This document shows positions 9,512 through 18,896 of a stretch of DNA of 64,000 nt, piece after piece (position 1 is the stretch's first letter; every line of letters starts with the position of its first letter). The notes under the pieces were generated by a model. It was not told the DNA's origin. It ran no database searches and saw nothing but the letters and a program-made list of their open reading frames with translations. The stretch comes from CAWFGW01 sp963815495. GTDB taxonomy: Bacteria > Bacteroidota > Bacteroidia > Cytophagales > JAAEPT01. A program made the translations under genes and the position numbers. Location of the stretch: positions 1-64,000 of the forward strand of contig CAWFGW010000006.1 of the NCBI GenBank assembly GCA_963815495.1, in the 5' to 3' direction.

Positions 9512-9757
9512 TTATACAAACGGATTGGTTTCTTTGAAGTAGTCGTTTTGTAGCACAAAGATTTTACCTTCATCAAAGTTTTCAATGATGATGTCTGGTT
9601 TAAATTGTTGTAACTCTAAAAAGCTAAAGTCATTGCCAATGTGAAATAGCCGGTGTTCACCGTTATTGAAGTTTTTGATTTTGTTTTTTATTTCTTGAAA
9701 CTTCTTTTCACATTTTTGAGTGAAAAAAATAGTAGGGTTAATTTTACTGTTTTTCAT
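9512..9757 (-). CDS. Small hypothetical protein
   Basis: 81 residues, no signal peptide or membrane segment. It is lysine-rich at the N-terminus (KCEKKFQEIKNKIKNF), then mixed (FLELQQFKPDIIIENFDEGKIFVLQNDYF), which reads like a small alpha/beta fold. It converges with the helicase gene with 3 bases between stops. I do not recognise a family. The fit of the ORF between neighbours and its normal composition support it as a gene, but no clear promoter was seen. Confidence 0.5.
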   Translation of the reverse strand: MKNSKINPTIFFTQKCEKKFQEIKNKIKNFNNGEHRLFHIGNDFSFLELQQFKPDIIIENFDEGKIFVLQNDYFKETNPFV

Positions 9758-9825
9758 AGCTGTTTTATTTGTTGATATAGGGTAGACGATAAAAAGCTTA
9801 AAAAAGATGCCTGTTTGACTAAAAA

Positions 9826-9857
9826 ATATAAAAAAAACTCACTGAAGAGTGAGTTTT
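9826..9857 (-). terminator. Rho-independent terminator after the acetolactate synthase genes
   Basis: A perfect 10-bp stem AAAACTCACT (9834-9843) / AGTGAGTTTT (9848-9857) with a GAAG loop, followed on the minus strand by a run of T. It sits 8 bases after the stop of the small-subunit gene. Confidence 0.85.
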
Positions 9858-9865
9858 GTTGTTTG

Positions 9866-10096
9866 TTATAGCTTTTCAACTTCCAGGATGTCTGTGATTC
9901 TCATGAGGTTTTTATAGATTCTAACAGCATCTGCTTCATCCATTTCAAATTCTAACACACAGTTGCCAAATTCGCCTTCACGCTCATAGCTCATTTTGTC
10001 AATGCTTAATCCTCTTTTTCTGATAGGCATTAATATTCTGTCTATCACCTCAGGAGTGTGATTACATCTTATTTTCCAAAAGTTTTGCTTCTTCAT
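9866..10096 (-). CDS. Short ACT-domain regulatory subunit of acetolactate synthase
   Basis: 76 residues. The position after ilvB and the beta-alpha-beta ACT-like pattern (FWKIRCNHTPEVIDRILMPI ... FGNCVLEFEMDEADAVRIYKNL ... ILEVEKL) identify it as the small subunit. At this size it resembles the IlvM-type subunit (about 87 residues) more than the usual IlvN/IlvH (about 160-190 residues), because the second ACT-like domain is absent. The start codon lies inside the ilvB reading frame, giving a 35-base overlap and implying translational coupling. Expected role: stabilising the catalytic subunit and possibly feedback control. Whether it binds valine cannot be told from sequence. Confidence 0.8.
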   Translation of the reverse strand: MKKQNFWKIRCNHTPEVIDRILMPIRKRGLSIDKMSYEREGEFGNCVLEFEMDEADAVRIYKNLMRITDILEVEKL

Positions 10097-11801
10097 TGAT
10101 CTCTATTCCTTCTTTAAGTTCTGGGTAATATATTGTTTCACTTAAGCTAACTCCAGGAGGTACCATTGGGTAAACATTATCTTCTTGTAAAACACGTGCG
10201 TGTATTAGAAATGGTCCAGCAGTTTGGTTAGCTTTTTCTAGTGCAGTTTTATAATCTTCAGTATTATCTACAGACATACATTGTATTCCGTATGCTTCTG
10301 CCATTAGTGCAAAATTAGGGTTAATTAAATTAACACCAGAATAATTGCGGTCATAAAACTGTTCTTGCCACTGACGCACCATACCAAGGTAGGTGTTATC
10401 AAGGATAAGTATTTTTATAGGCCATTTTTCTTGGACAATCGTCATTAATTCTTGTAAGTTCATTTGAAATGAACCGTCACCAGAAATACTCCATACAGTT
10501 TTGTTAGGTTGAGCTGCTTGCGCCCCCATAGCTGCTGGAAGTCCAAAACCCATAGATCCTAAACCACCTGAAGTTAAGAAATTATAAGGACCAAGATTTG
10601 TCAAATATTGCCCTGCCCACATTTGATGTTGACCTACATCAGTTGAAACAATTGTGTTTTTATCAGCACTTTCATTCAGCAAATCAAGAGCTGTGGACAT
10701 TGTGAATATACCATGATCTGCTTTTTTAAGCGGATACTTAGCTTTGTTTTCATTCAATTGTTTAATCCAGTTAGACCTGCTTTTTTTATTTTGTGCAGTA
10801 ACTGTTGAAGGAAAACTTTTTAATAAGACTTTCAGGTCAGCATGTATGAAAGCATTTGTTGGAACATTTTTAGACGCTTCGCTTTCGTCAATGTCTACAT
10901 GAATGATTTTAGCATTCGGAGCGAATTCATTGAGTTTGCCTGTAATGCGGTCATCAAACCTGATTCCTAAAGCAATAATTAAGTCAGACTCTTGAACAGC
11001 ATCGTTGGCATATTTCATCCCATGCATACCTAACCACGAAAAATATAAGGGGTTGTTTTTTTCTAAAACGCCAATACCAAGTACCGTGCTTATTGTTGGA
11101 ATGTTTTCCGCTTTTGCAAAACGTCTGAATTCTTCAATTGCATCCGCTAAAATGATACCGTGTCCTACAATAATTAATGGCTTTTCAGCCTTCACCATCA
11201 TATCGATGGATTTATCAATCATAGGAGAGTGGGCATTATAAACGCGTTTAAATTCAGGTTGCTTAAAATTAGTTTCCCAATCATCAGATAATTCTATCTC
11301 TGCATTTTGAACATCCTTGGGGATATCAATCAATACCGGACCTTTTCTACCATTAATGGCTATTTCATAGGCACTTTTAAATACCTTTTCAGCATCGGCT
11401 ATATCACGTAATAAATAGGTCTTTTTGGTGATCGGCATACAAATTCCAGTGATATCAGTTTCTTGAAAAGCATCTGTACCTAAAAGATTCGTGGCTACTT
11501 GACCTGTTATTGCAATTAATGGAATGGAGTCAGCATAAGCATCGGCTATACCAGTAACTAAATTAGTAGCTCCAGGACCAGATGTTGCTAAACAAAAACC
11601 TGGTTTGTTAGGGAGGGTTCTCGCGTAACCTTGAGCGGCAAAAGCAGCTGCTTGCTCGTGTCTCACTAAAACACAGTTTAACGAAGTATATGCTAATGCA
11701 TCATAAATAGGTAAAATAGCACCACCAGGATAAGCAAATAAATGCCCAGCGTCTAATAACTCGATAATACGTACAATGTAACTTGCTCCTGTTAACTTCA
11801 T
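10062..11801 (-). CDS. ilvB: Acetolactate synthase catalytic subunit
   Basis: 579 residues, full length for a ThDP-dependent acetohydroxyacid synthase. The N-terminal domain has FAYPGGAILPIYDAL and the catalytic-Glu region VRHEQAAAFAAQGYAR. The middle domain resembles an FAD-binding fold, and the C-terminal ThDP/Mg motif runs from GDGSFQMNLQEL to ILDNTYLGMVRQWQE. It condenses pyruvate, or pyruvate with 2-oxobutyrate, in the first common step of branched-chain amino-acid synthesis. The small subunit overlaps its 3' end. No other ilv or leu gene is in the window. The promoter at 11844-11869 carries a palindrome, so transcription is probably regulated. Confidence 0.95.
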   Translation of the reverse strand: MKLTGASYIVRIIELLDAGHLFAYPGGAILPIYDALAYTSLNCVLVRHEQAAAFAAQGYARTLPNKPGFCLATSGPGATNLVTGIADAYADSIPLIAITGQVATNLLGTDAFQETDITGICMPITKKTYLLRDIADAEKVFKSAYEIAINGRKGPVLIDIPKDVQNAEIELSDDWETNFKQPEFKRVYNAHSPMIDKSIDMMVKAEKPLIIVGHGIILADAIEEFRRFAKAENIPTISTVLGIGVLEKNNPLYFSWLGMHGMKYANDAVQESDLIIALGIRFDDRITGKLNEFAPNAKIIHVDIDESEASKNVPTNAFIHADLKVLLKSFPSTVTAQNKKSRSNWIKQLNENKAKYPLKKADHGIFTMSTALDLLNESADKNTIVSTDVGQHQMWAGQYLTNLGPYNFLTSGGLGSMGFGLPAAMGAQAAQPNKTVWSISGDGSFQMNLQELMTIVQEKWPIKILILDNTYLGMVRQWQEQFYDRNYSGVNLINPNFALMAEAYGIQCMSVDNTEDYKTALEKANQTAGPFLIHARVLQEDNVYPMVPPGVSLSETIYYPELKEGIEINEEAKLLENKM

Positions 11802-11843
11802 AAGAATAAGCTCGTTTTAATGAGAACTTAAATGATGTATTGA

Positions 11844-11869
11844 CAAATATAACGATTACATAATGTAAT
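11844..11869 (-). promoter_or_regulatory. ilvB promoter -7 element with adjacent 15-bp palindrome
   Basis: The top strand reads CAAATATA at 11844-11851 (TATATTTG on the minus strand, a TAnnTTTG match). Just upstream in the transcription sense is a perfect inverted repeat, ATTACAT-A-ATGTAAT (11855-11869), in the -7/-33 spacer, a place where a bound repressor would block polymerase. The regulator is not known. Confidence 0.5.
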
Positions 11870-11915
11870 GTTTATACTTGCTTGTTTAAAGTTTACTTAG
11901 TTACCCAAACAAAAG

Positions 11916-13034
11916 TTATTTAGTAGTCACTACTTTAGTTAGATTACTGATGCCAAGTGTAAATTGAATGGTGTTTGATTGGTATTCATTTCCATAGTTC
12001 ATAGGTATAAAAGATAATTTAAATCGAATATCCATCTCTGAATAGGTTCTGTTATAAAATAACGAGCCTGGAATTAATTTGAGTTTTTTTATCAATTTAT
12101 AGTCTACTATCACGCCCGATACTACAGAGCCACCACCAATTGTGTAGCCATTTGTGGCGTTTAAATCACCAGTTGGCGATAGCTGAAAATACATAATACC
12201 CCCATAAGGTCTCAACGTGAATTTAGAAATAGAAAAGTTATATCCTGAATTTAATTCTACGGCAATTATTCCAACATTTAAACCTTTTTCCCACTCCCTA
12301 ATATCTGTAAAAGTATTTTTGACTTTATTCCATCCAATCGCTCCACTTAAACCCAGACGTATGTTTTTATACCCGAAGTCTATCCCAGCGTTAAATATGG
12401 GACTATTTCTAAATTTTTCTTTCAGAGAATTGTCAAAAGATAAATAGCCTATAGATGCATTAACACCGTAGTTAAAATCACTGTAAGACAAATAAGTTGA
12501 CATATCCATGTCTGTGGCTTCAAGTTGTTTATTGACGAAATCTTTATAAACAGTGATTAAGCTATCTTTATTATTTGTAGAAAAATAGCTGTCAGTAAGT
12601 TCTTTTTTATGATTTTCAAACTCAAGTATGTTTTTATCAAATAATGAATCGGCAGTATAAGGATCTTCAGCTACATAATAGACTACCTGAATTTTTCTGC
12701 GATATACTTCTAATAGACCTAAAAGCAACTGATGGTATTCTAAAAATTCTTTTGACTTTGCTTCCTCTTTGATCCAAGAGTCTTTTTTAAACATATATCC
12801 ATACACTTCTGAATGGATTAAAGTTGTATCCGAGGTATTATCTTTTTCATACCTCACTCCAATTCTATACTCAAAACTGGAAAGACTTGAGTCAGATTTG
12901 GGTGGTAATTCGTAGAAATCCTCCCAAGTAAGTGGTGTTTCATCCCAGTATTTATAATTTCCAGATTGAGATTTGACTGTAGAACAAACTGAAAGTAACA
13001 AAACAATAATTGAAAATATAAGAGATGACTTCAT
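11916..13034 (-). CDS. Exported protein with a C-terminal outer-membrane-barrel-like region
   Basis: 372 residues from ATG 13034. This start gives a clean signal peptide (MKSSLIFSIIVLLLSVCSTVKSQ); an upstream in-frame ATG at 13109 would add an unlikely hydrophilic extension overlapping the neighbour. Residues ~25-190 are charged and helical (VYRRKIQVVYYVAEDPYTADSLFDK). From ~200 on the sequence alternates polar and aromatic residues (YGVNASIGYLSFD, IRLGLSGAIGW, LRPYGGIMYFQL) like a small beta-barrel. I do not recognise the family. It is last in a three-gene unit with a LIC11966-like protein and a tail-specific protease. Confidence 0.7.
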   Translation of the reverse strand: MKSSLIFSIIVLLLSVCSTVKSQSGNYKYWDETPLTWEDFYELPPKSDSSLSSFEYRIGVRYEKDNTSDTTLIHSEVYGYMFKKDSWIKEEAKSKEFLEYHQLLLGLLEVYRRKIQVVYYVAEDPYTADSLFDKNILEFENHKKELTDSYFSTNNKDSLITVYKDFVNKQLEATDMDMSTYLSYSDFNYGVNASIGYLSFDNSLKEKFRNSPIFNAGIDFGYKNIRLGLSGAIGWNKVKNTFTDIREWEKGLNVGIIAVELNSGYNFSISKFTLRPYGGIMYFQLSPTGDLNATNGYTIGGGSVVSGVIVDYKLIKKLKLIPGSLFYNRTYSEMDIRFKLSFIPMNYGNEYQSNTIQFTLGISNLTKVVTTK

Positions 13035-13092
13035 CCTGATTGATGTATGTTTATTCTGCAAAAACCAATAATAAGTAATAGGATGGTTATCG

Positions 13093-14124
13093 TTATCTTT
13101 TTTGAACATGATTAGCCGTAAATTCTTGACACGTTTTGTTCCAAGAATTATAAATTTCGCTTCGTTGACTGTTTAATTCACCATTGATATCGTTAAATGA
13201 TTTAATACTATTATTATAATCGGTTAGACTATTGTTGTATTTGTCTACGTCTTCTTTTGTTCTTTTCTCTTTTGGTTTAGCGTCAAGTGCTTTTTTAACA
13301 TTCTCGAATCGTTCTTTTTTAAGGTAAAAATCAATTTGTTTTGGAGCATGTTTTTGAGCTTCTTCTTTGTAAAATAATAGGGTGCTAATGGCTTTGTCAA
13401 GGAGTGAGTGGTCTCCATAGAAAGGTGACATGTGTCGCAGTTCGTAAAGGCCTTCTTCTGAATATTCTAAAAGTTGGTTTTTGTTTTGTTCCATTGCACT
13501 AATATCTGCTCTACTATAGGCATCTACAAGGTAGGCTTCTTGTTTATAGGATTTAAAAAATATCAAATAAACTTTATTGTAATACTTATACATTTTATCA
13601 GCTTCTTCTAATTTTTCTGCTATTTCATCAGAATCCTCTTCAAGTGCAATGTTGAATTTGTTAGCAAAAGCTAATTGGCTATTTTGTAAGTTTGTCGCAG
13701 CAGTTTTTAATCGGTCGTTTGCAATATCTTGGGCCAGGAGATAAGCTTCCATTAAGTCATAAGATTGCTCGGCTATTTTTTCCATGTCAACTATTTGTGC
13801 ATAATCATTATTAAGTACATCATAGTTGATTGCTAAATAACTAACAACACTATCCCTATAACTTTTATCTCCTTGGAAACTAGGTAGTTTTGAAACAGTT
13901 TTTTTTGCGTTTAAAATTGTACTTAATAATTCTACTCGTCTTTTTTCTACTTTACTACCACCTTTGTTATGAGCAACTGTTCTGGTATAATCCCAAGTGT
14001 CATTTTTTATTTGAGAATAATGTTCACCGATGACATTCATGTATTCTACTGGGTTAGTAAATGTTTGTCCAAAAAGTTGTATGGTAAGTATGATTTTGAA
14101 TATGAAAACGAAAATATATCTCAT
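13093..14124 (-). CDS. Exported helical protein, possibly LIC11966 surface-protein family
   Basis: 343 residues with a signal peptide (MRYIFVFIFKIILTIQLFGQ). The rest is almost entirely helical and charged (for example KFNIALEEDSDEIAEKLEEA and an S/N/K-rich tail SLTDYNNSIKSFNDINGELN). The overall pattern recalls the LIC11966-type surface proteins annotated in Leptospira and in some Bacteroidota, but that is a weak resemblance by eye. The start codon overlaps the stop of the upstream protease gene by one base, so the two are co-translated. The function is unknown; the link with a periplasmic protease suggests an envelope role. Confidence 0.65.
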   Translation of the reverse strand: MRYIFVFIFKIILTIQLFGQTFTNPVEYMNVIGEHYSQIKNDTWDYTRTVAHNKGGSKVEKRRVELLSTILNAKKTVSKLPSFQGDKSYRDSVVSYLAINYDVLNNDYAQIVDMEKIAEQSYDLMEAYLLAQDIANDRLKTAATNLQNSQLAFANKFNIALEEDSDEIAEKLEEADKMYKYYNKVYLIFFKSYKQEAYLVDAYSRADISAMEQNKNQLLEYSEEGLYELRHMSPFYGDHSLLDKAISTLLFYKEEAQKHAPKQIDFYLKKERFENVKKALDAKPKEKRTKEDVDKYNNSLTDYNNSIKSFNDINGELNSQRSEIYNSWNKTCQEFTANHVQKR

Positions 14125-16223
14125 TATTGATTACTGATAATATCTATTAAATCTGAAATGATTCGATAGGTTTCTTGTATAAGAACATCTTTTTCCAAAT
14201 CATCAATTATTTGATTATTGATTGAGTCTATTAACTCATCCATTTCAATGAAAATTGCATCAGAGGCATTGTTTTTAATTTTTAAAAGACTATTCTCCGT
14301 TTTGGAAAGCCTATAAAATTCATCAATTGAGTGAATTTCAGGATAACTATTGTTCCAAAATTCATCAATATTTAAACTATAAGACTTTGAATTTTCTTTT
14401 TTAAAGGCTGTAGCAATATTATTTAATTTGACTAAACAACTGTCGTTCATCATTCGAAAATTACTATTTGTTTTTAAATCCTTCAAAGGAAGGTCAGTGT
14501 ATTTTTTAAGGAGAATATTTTTGTTCGATATATCATTTTTTAATGCATAATACTGATCTTTTTCAGTGAAATGATATTTTTCCCAAATAGAAGGTAATTG
14601 AATATCCGCAATCATTCCTGTTTTTTGATTACTCACTCGATTGACTCTATAAAACTTTGAATTAGTTAGTTTAATATATGCCTTATATTGGTTAGAAGAA
14701 CTTTGTGTATTCCCAATTAATTCTTCAAAGTTATTATAACTTGTGTCAATTGGAATAATTACTTGCCCAGTTGCTTTGCCATAGGAGTTGCTACCGACAA
14801 TTACTGCTCTATTATAATCCTGTAAACTAGATGCTAGTATTTCTGAAGCAGAAGCACTAAAGCCATTAATAAGCACCACTAGTGGACCAGTGTAAATTCG
14901 ACCTCGGTTAAAATCTTTTACAATTTGGGTACCACTATTTTTTTCCTTCATTAAACAAATTGGCCCTTCGTCAATAAAAATACCTGCAAAGTCAATAGCT
15001 TCTCTTAAAGAACCACCTCCATTATGCCTTAAATCCAAGATTAAACCATCAATATTTTCTCTCTTTAACTTAATTACTTCTTTTGCAACATCATTTGCGC
15101 AACCTTGTACAATTGTACTACCTTCATCCGAATAAAATGAAGGAATAGATAAATAACCTATATTTTTTTTGTCATGTATTACAAAACTTTTTATCGTGTT
15201 TTCATCGACTCTTAGGATTTCTTTTTTAAGAAATACATCAATTAACTTACCGTCATTTTTTTTTAAATGTAAGGTGATTGTTTTGAATGGGGTAGTGTTT
15301 AGTAAGTTGTTAATACTGGCTTCAGTAGCACAAGTAATTTCTTCTTTATCGCCATTCGGCCAAGTAATACCTTGTAATTCATCTTCTTCATGAATAAGAT
15401 TAGATTTCCATGCAGGACCACCTGGAGATAAGTCAGAAACAATAAAGTTTCCGTTGTCAGCTTCTTCTATGTATAAACCAAAGGTTTCACTTACTCTTGA
15501 TAAGTGAAGATCAAATTCTTTTTTCTGTCGTTTGTTAAAATAAGCTGAATGCGGGTCATAACTTTTAGTGATGGCATTTAAATATTCTTCCGCTATGTGT
15601 GTTTGATAACCATCTTCATGATTTAATATATGATTGATTTGACAAATCCATTTTTCAATAACTTCAGACTTCGTTTTTTGAAGGTTAGTAACAGCTTCTT
15701 CTGGAAAACCAGTTAAGGAATCTTGATAATAGTCATGCATGAGACGGTATAGGGTTAAGAGTTTTACCCTGTCTTGAACTCGATTTATCCTTTGATGGTC
15801 ATTTTTTGGAAAGACGTACTCATCTTTATCGTATGCTTCATATTCATCTTCAACAGTAAAACTGGTAATTTCAGTAGTTAAGGTGGTGAGATAGTCTAGA
15901 GTACTTTCAAGTCTTTTTTTATAAACCTCAGTGATGTTATTTATGAAATGACAATGATTATGTTTGATCTCTTCATCTAATAAATATTGTTTTGTTTTTA
16001 ATTTATTAAAGTCTGTTTCGGTGAAGTAAACCCGTTTCGGGTCAAGCCCATTAAAAGTTAAGTGAAATATTCGAGAGGAGAGAGAATCATTTAAACCAAC
16101 AGGTTCAACATGTTCTCTGTTGAGTAATGCAACTATTTTTTTAGCTTCAGCACATGGTGTCGATTGACCAAGTAATGAAAATGAAATAGCTAAAAGTATA
16201 ATAAGTGCGTTTATTCGCCTCAT
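14124..16223 (-). CDS. prc: Tail-specific (S41) periplasmic protease
   Basis: 699 residues from ATG 16223, chosen because it gives a signal peptide (MRRINALIILLAISFSLLGQ); an upstream ATG at 16298 is unlikely. The N-terminal helical domain (residues ~25-240) contains DPKRVYFTETDF and is typical of Prc/Tsp. A PDZ domain follows (about 245-340: GLYIEEADNGNFIVSDLSPG), then the S41 core (about 345-520). The catalytic dyad is Ser458 (NGFSASASEILAS) and Lys483 (SYGKATGQ), 25 residues apart as in E. coli Prc. The C-terminal helical domain is present. It degrades proteins by unstructured C-termini in the periplasm. It is the first gene of a three-gene unit. Confidence 0.9.
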   Translation of the reverse strand: MRRINALIILLAISFSLLGQSTPCAEAKKIVALLNREHVEPVGLNDSLSSRIFHLTFNGLDPKRVYFTETDFNKLKTKQYLLDEEIKHNHCHFINNITEVYKKRLESTLDYLTTLTTEITSFTVEDEYEAYDKDEYVFPKNDHQRINRVQDRVKLLTLYRLMHDYYQDSLTGFPEEAVTNLQKTKSEVIEKWICQINHILNHEDGYQTHIAEEYLNAITKSYDPHSAYFNKRQKKEFDLHLSRVSETFGLYIEEADNGNFIVSDLSPGGPAWKSNLIHEEDELQGITWPNGDKEEITCATEASINNLLNTTPFKTITLHLKKNDGKLIDVFLKKEILRVDENTIKSFVIHDKKNIGYLSIPSFYSDEGSTIVQGCANDVAKEVIKLKRENIDGLILDLRHNGGGSLREAIDFAGIFIDEGPICLMKEKNSGTQIVKDFNRGRIYTGPLVVLINGFSASASEILASSLQDYNRAVIVGSNSYGKATGQVIIPIDTSYNNFEELIGNTQSSSNQYKAYIKLTNSKFYRVNRVSNQKTGMIADIQLPSIWEKYHFTEKDQYYALKNDISNKNILLKKYTDLPLKDLKTNSNFRMMNDSCLVKLNNIATAFKKENSKSYSLNIDEFWNNSYPEIHSIDEFYRLSKTENSLLKIKNNASDAIFIEMDELIDSINNQIIDDLEKDVLIQETYRIISDLIDIISNQ

Positions 16224-16368
16224 TCTTAGGTGTTCTGTAGTATGTAAATATCGTAAATCTCTAGTTATGACCAAACTTGTGTTCCTTTTGCACCTCATAT
16301 TTTATTTTTTGTTTCATTTCTTGGTTGAAAATTGTATCATTAAAACTACTTTATATTTCAAGTGTGCT

Positions 16369-18447
16369 ATGAAAAGTTGGATTCTTTTACTATTGGTTGG
16401 TTTTTGTTCGGTTTCTTTTTCCCAAAATGTGTTTAAAGAATCCTTTGAAAATAATGACCGACACTGGGATTTAATTAATGCATATGGTAATGAGTCTTCT
16501 ATTTCTGAAGGATCGCTCAACTGGAAGCGTAATGCGGAAAAATCAGATGTAATTGTTCAATATTTAAACAGATTAGACGAGAAAAACGATTGGTCAATTA
16601 AAGCAACTTTTTCGTCACGAAAATTAGGGTCTGAATATGGGTTTTTGTGGGGAGGGAAAGATAAAAGTAATGCCTACTATTTTAACCTTAAGGGAAATAA
16701 ATTCCGTGTTTTTAGAGCAAAAGAAGGTAAAATACTCACTTCCACCGAGTATAAAACGAACTTAAAGATTCGTTTAGATAATAACGAAGTTACCATTGCA
16801 AAAGAATCAGGAATGGTGAATTATTATATGAATGGTGATAAAATTTATTCTGAACCTTATCGAGGTATTGATGGTAAGTATTTTGGGTTTATCTTATTTG
16901 GTTCTTCCTCAGTCGCAATAGATGATTTTGAAGTTTCAGGTAAAGTTTTACCACTTAATTTGATTGAAGGAGTATACTTTCCAGAAAAGCCTCAAAAACT
17001 CCCCTCAACCATTAACAGTCAATATGAAGAAATGAACCCTATTATTTCTGCTGATGGTGAAAGGCTTTATTTTTCTCGAAAAGAACACCCTTCCAATGAA
17101 GGTGGACCTACTGATTTAGAAGATGCTTATCTCTCTAAGTTTTCTAACGGTTCATGGGGCAGCGCTGAAAATATGGGTAAGCCTATTAACAACCACGGTC
17201 CTAATGCAGTGCATGCCGTTACACCAGATGGTAATCGACTTTTGTTAATGAACTTATATGAGCCTAATGGAAAACAAAAAGGTCAAGGTATTTCGGTGAG
17301 TTCGCGTGTAAAAGGAGGTTGGTCTATACCTGAGCAATTTAAAATTCGCCAGTATTATAACAAATCCGGGTTTAATGAATTTTTCTTAAGTAATAATGGT
17401 AAAGTATTGATTTTAGCGATAGAAATGAACGATGTAATGGGCGGTCGCGATCTCTATGTTTCCTTCAACGAAGGTAATGACATCTGGTCAGAGCCGAGAA
17501 ACATGGGAGTAACTATTAACTCACCGGGCATTGAACTATCTCCTTTTTTAGCTTCTGATGGTGTTACACTATACTTTAGTTCAAACGGACATCCTGGTTA
17601 TGGTCAAAATGACATTTTCATGTCAAAACGATTAGACGATACGTGGCTTAATTGGAGTACACCTAAAAACATGGGCGAGCCGATTAATGGATTAGGGAAA
17701 GATTCCTATTACAGTGTTCCTGCCTCGGGGGAGTATGCTTATTTTGTGTCGACAGATAAAACACTTAAGACAACTGACATCTTCCGGGTAAGGCTGCCAG
17801 AAAAAGTCAAACCACAACCTGTTGTTATCATCAGAGGAAGAGTTTTAAATGAAAAAACAAAAGAGCCAATCGGCACTAGTATTACTTATCGAGATCTTGA
17901 AAGTAACGAAGAAACAGGAATTGCTCATTCAGATCCTGAAACGGGTGAATATGAAATTGTTCTTCCATTGGAACTAGCCTATAGTTTTTTTGCTGAAAAA
18001 GAAGGGTTTTATTCGGTAAGAGATAATATAGATTTAAAAGGAGTGAAGAATTATGAAGTAATTGAGCGTGATTTATACTTGGCGCCCATCGAGGCTGAAG
18101 GAGATCCTATTTTACTACATAATGTATTGTTTAAACAAGGAACGCCATTTTTATTAGCGAGTTCGTACCCCGAGTTAGATAAATTGGCAGAAATGATGAA
18201 AGAAAACCCCACTATGGAGATTGAATTGTTTGGTCACACAGATAATATAGGTAATGAAGATGAATTAGTTGAACTCTCAGAAAACCGAGTGACGGCCGTT
18301 CGAAACTATTTGGTACAAAGAAAAGGGATTCATCCACCACGAATTAGCGGTAAGGGATATGGCGGTTCTAAACCCAAGTTCGATAATACCTATGAACAAA
18401 CTCGAAAGTTGAATCGAAGGGTTGAGTTCCGAATCGTTAAGAAGTAA
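16369..18447 (+). CDS. PD40-repeat OmpA-family protein with N-terminal lectin-like domain
   Basis: 693 residues from ATG 16369; the upstream in-frame ATG at 16267 is rejected because this start gives the signal peptide (MKSWILLLLVGFCSVSFSQ). Residues ~20-205 look like a jelly-roll or LamG/DUF1080-like domain (GFLWGGKDKSNAYYFNL). Then come PD40/WD40-like blades (NPIISADGERLYFSRK, HAVTPDGNRLLLM, SPFLASDGVTLYFSSNGHPG), a carboxypeptidase-regulatory-like domain (VIIRGRVLNEKTKEPIG), and a C-terminal OmpA peptidoglycan-binding domain (IELFGHTDNIGNED ... RISGKGYGGSKP). Expected location: periplasmic face of the outer membrane, anchored to peptidoglycan. It diverges from the tail-specific protease across ~145 bases. 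Confidence 0.85.
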   Translation: MKSWILLLLVGFCSVSFSQNVFKESFENNDRHWDLINAYGNESSISEGSLNWKRNAEKSDVIVQYLNRLDEKNDWSIKATFSSRKLGSEYGFLWGGKDKSNAYYFNLKGNKFRVFRAKEGKILTSTEYKTNLKIRLDNNEVTIAKESGMVNYYMNGDKIYSEPYRGIDGKYFGFILFGSSSVAIDDFEVSGKVLPLNLIEGVYFPEKPQKLPSTINSQYEEMNPIISADGERLYFSRKEHPSNEGGPTDLEDAYLSKFSNGSWGSAENMGKPINNHGPNAVHAVTPDGNRLLLMNLYEPNGKQKGQGISVSSRVKGGWSIPEQFKIRQYYNKSGFNEFFLSNNGKVLILAIEMNDVMGGRDLYVSFNEGNDIWSEPRNMGVTINSPGIELSPFLASDGVTLYFSSNGHPGYGQNDIFMSKRLDDTWLNWSTPKNMGEPINGLGKDSYYSVPASGEYAYFVSTDKTLKTTDIFRVRLPEKVKPQPVVIIRGRVLNEKTKEPIGTSITYRDLESNEETGIAHSDPETGEYEIVLPLELAYSFFAEKEGFYSVRDNIDLKGVKNYEVIERDLYLAPIEAEGDPILLHNVLFKQGTPFLLASSYPELDKLAEMMKENPTMEIELFGHTDNIGNEDELVELSENRVTAVRNYLVQRKGIHPPRISGKGYGGSKPKFDNTYEQTRKLNRRVEFRIVKK

Positions 18448-18606
18448 AATTCTTAGCTAGATTGATGAACCTAGAAATAGGTAGGTGGAATAAAAATAAC
18501 GCAGAAGGACATATTTTTGAAAAGATAGATAAGTCAAAATAGAAGAGGATAAAAGTGAATGGTATCATAGAAATAGGCAAAAATCTCATATCTAACAGCT
18601 CAAAAA

Positions 18607-18813
18607 ATGCAATATTTTAGCTCTAACATGTTAGCTGAATTAAGAAGTTTGCCAGCATCAGACCGGGAAACAATCATGCAAACATTACATTGGGCAATTG
18701 CTGAGGATGTAGATAAGATTGTTATTCCTTTGAATTATTTTAGAGATGGAGAGCATCTTCAGATAAGGAGTTACGAGTTTAGCGAGTTGTATGATGCTTT
18801 TAAAAGAGATTAA
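18607..18813 (+). CDS. Small hypothetical protein
   Basis: 68 residues, soluble, with no signal peptide: AELRSLPASDRETIMQTLHW, then EDVDKIVIPLNYFRDGEHLQ. It lies alone 159 bases after the PD40-OmpA gene and is followed by a strong palindromic terminator at 18834-18863, which supports it as a transcribed gene. I recognise no family. Confidence 0.5.
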   Translation: MQYFSSNMLAELRSLPASDRETIMQTLHWAIAEDVDKIVIPLNYFRDGEHLQIRSYEFSELYDAFKRD

Positions 18814-18833
18814 TTTGCATATAGCGAATTAAA

Positions 18834-18863
18834 AAACACACCTTTTAATTAAAAGGTGTGTTT
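18834..18863. terminator. Bidirectional terminator
   Basis: A perfect 30-bp palindrome: AAACACACCTTTTAA (18834-18848) is the reverse complement of 18849-18863. A-rich sequence precedes it, and it lies between the converging 68-residue gene and the first EF-hand gene, so it can serve both. Confidence 0.8.
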
Positions 18864-18896
18864 GAATAATAAATTTATTAAATAATCGTAATTCGA

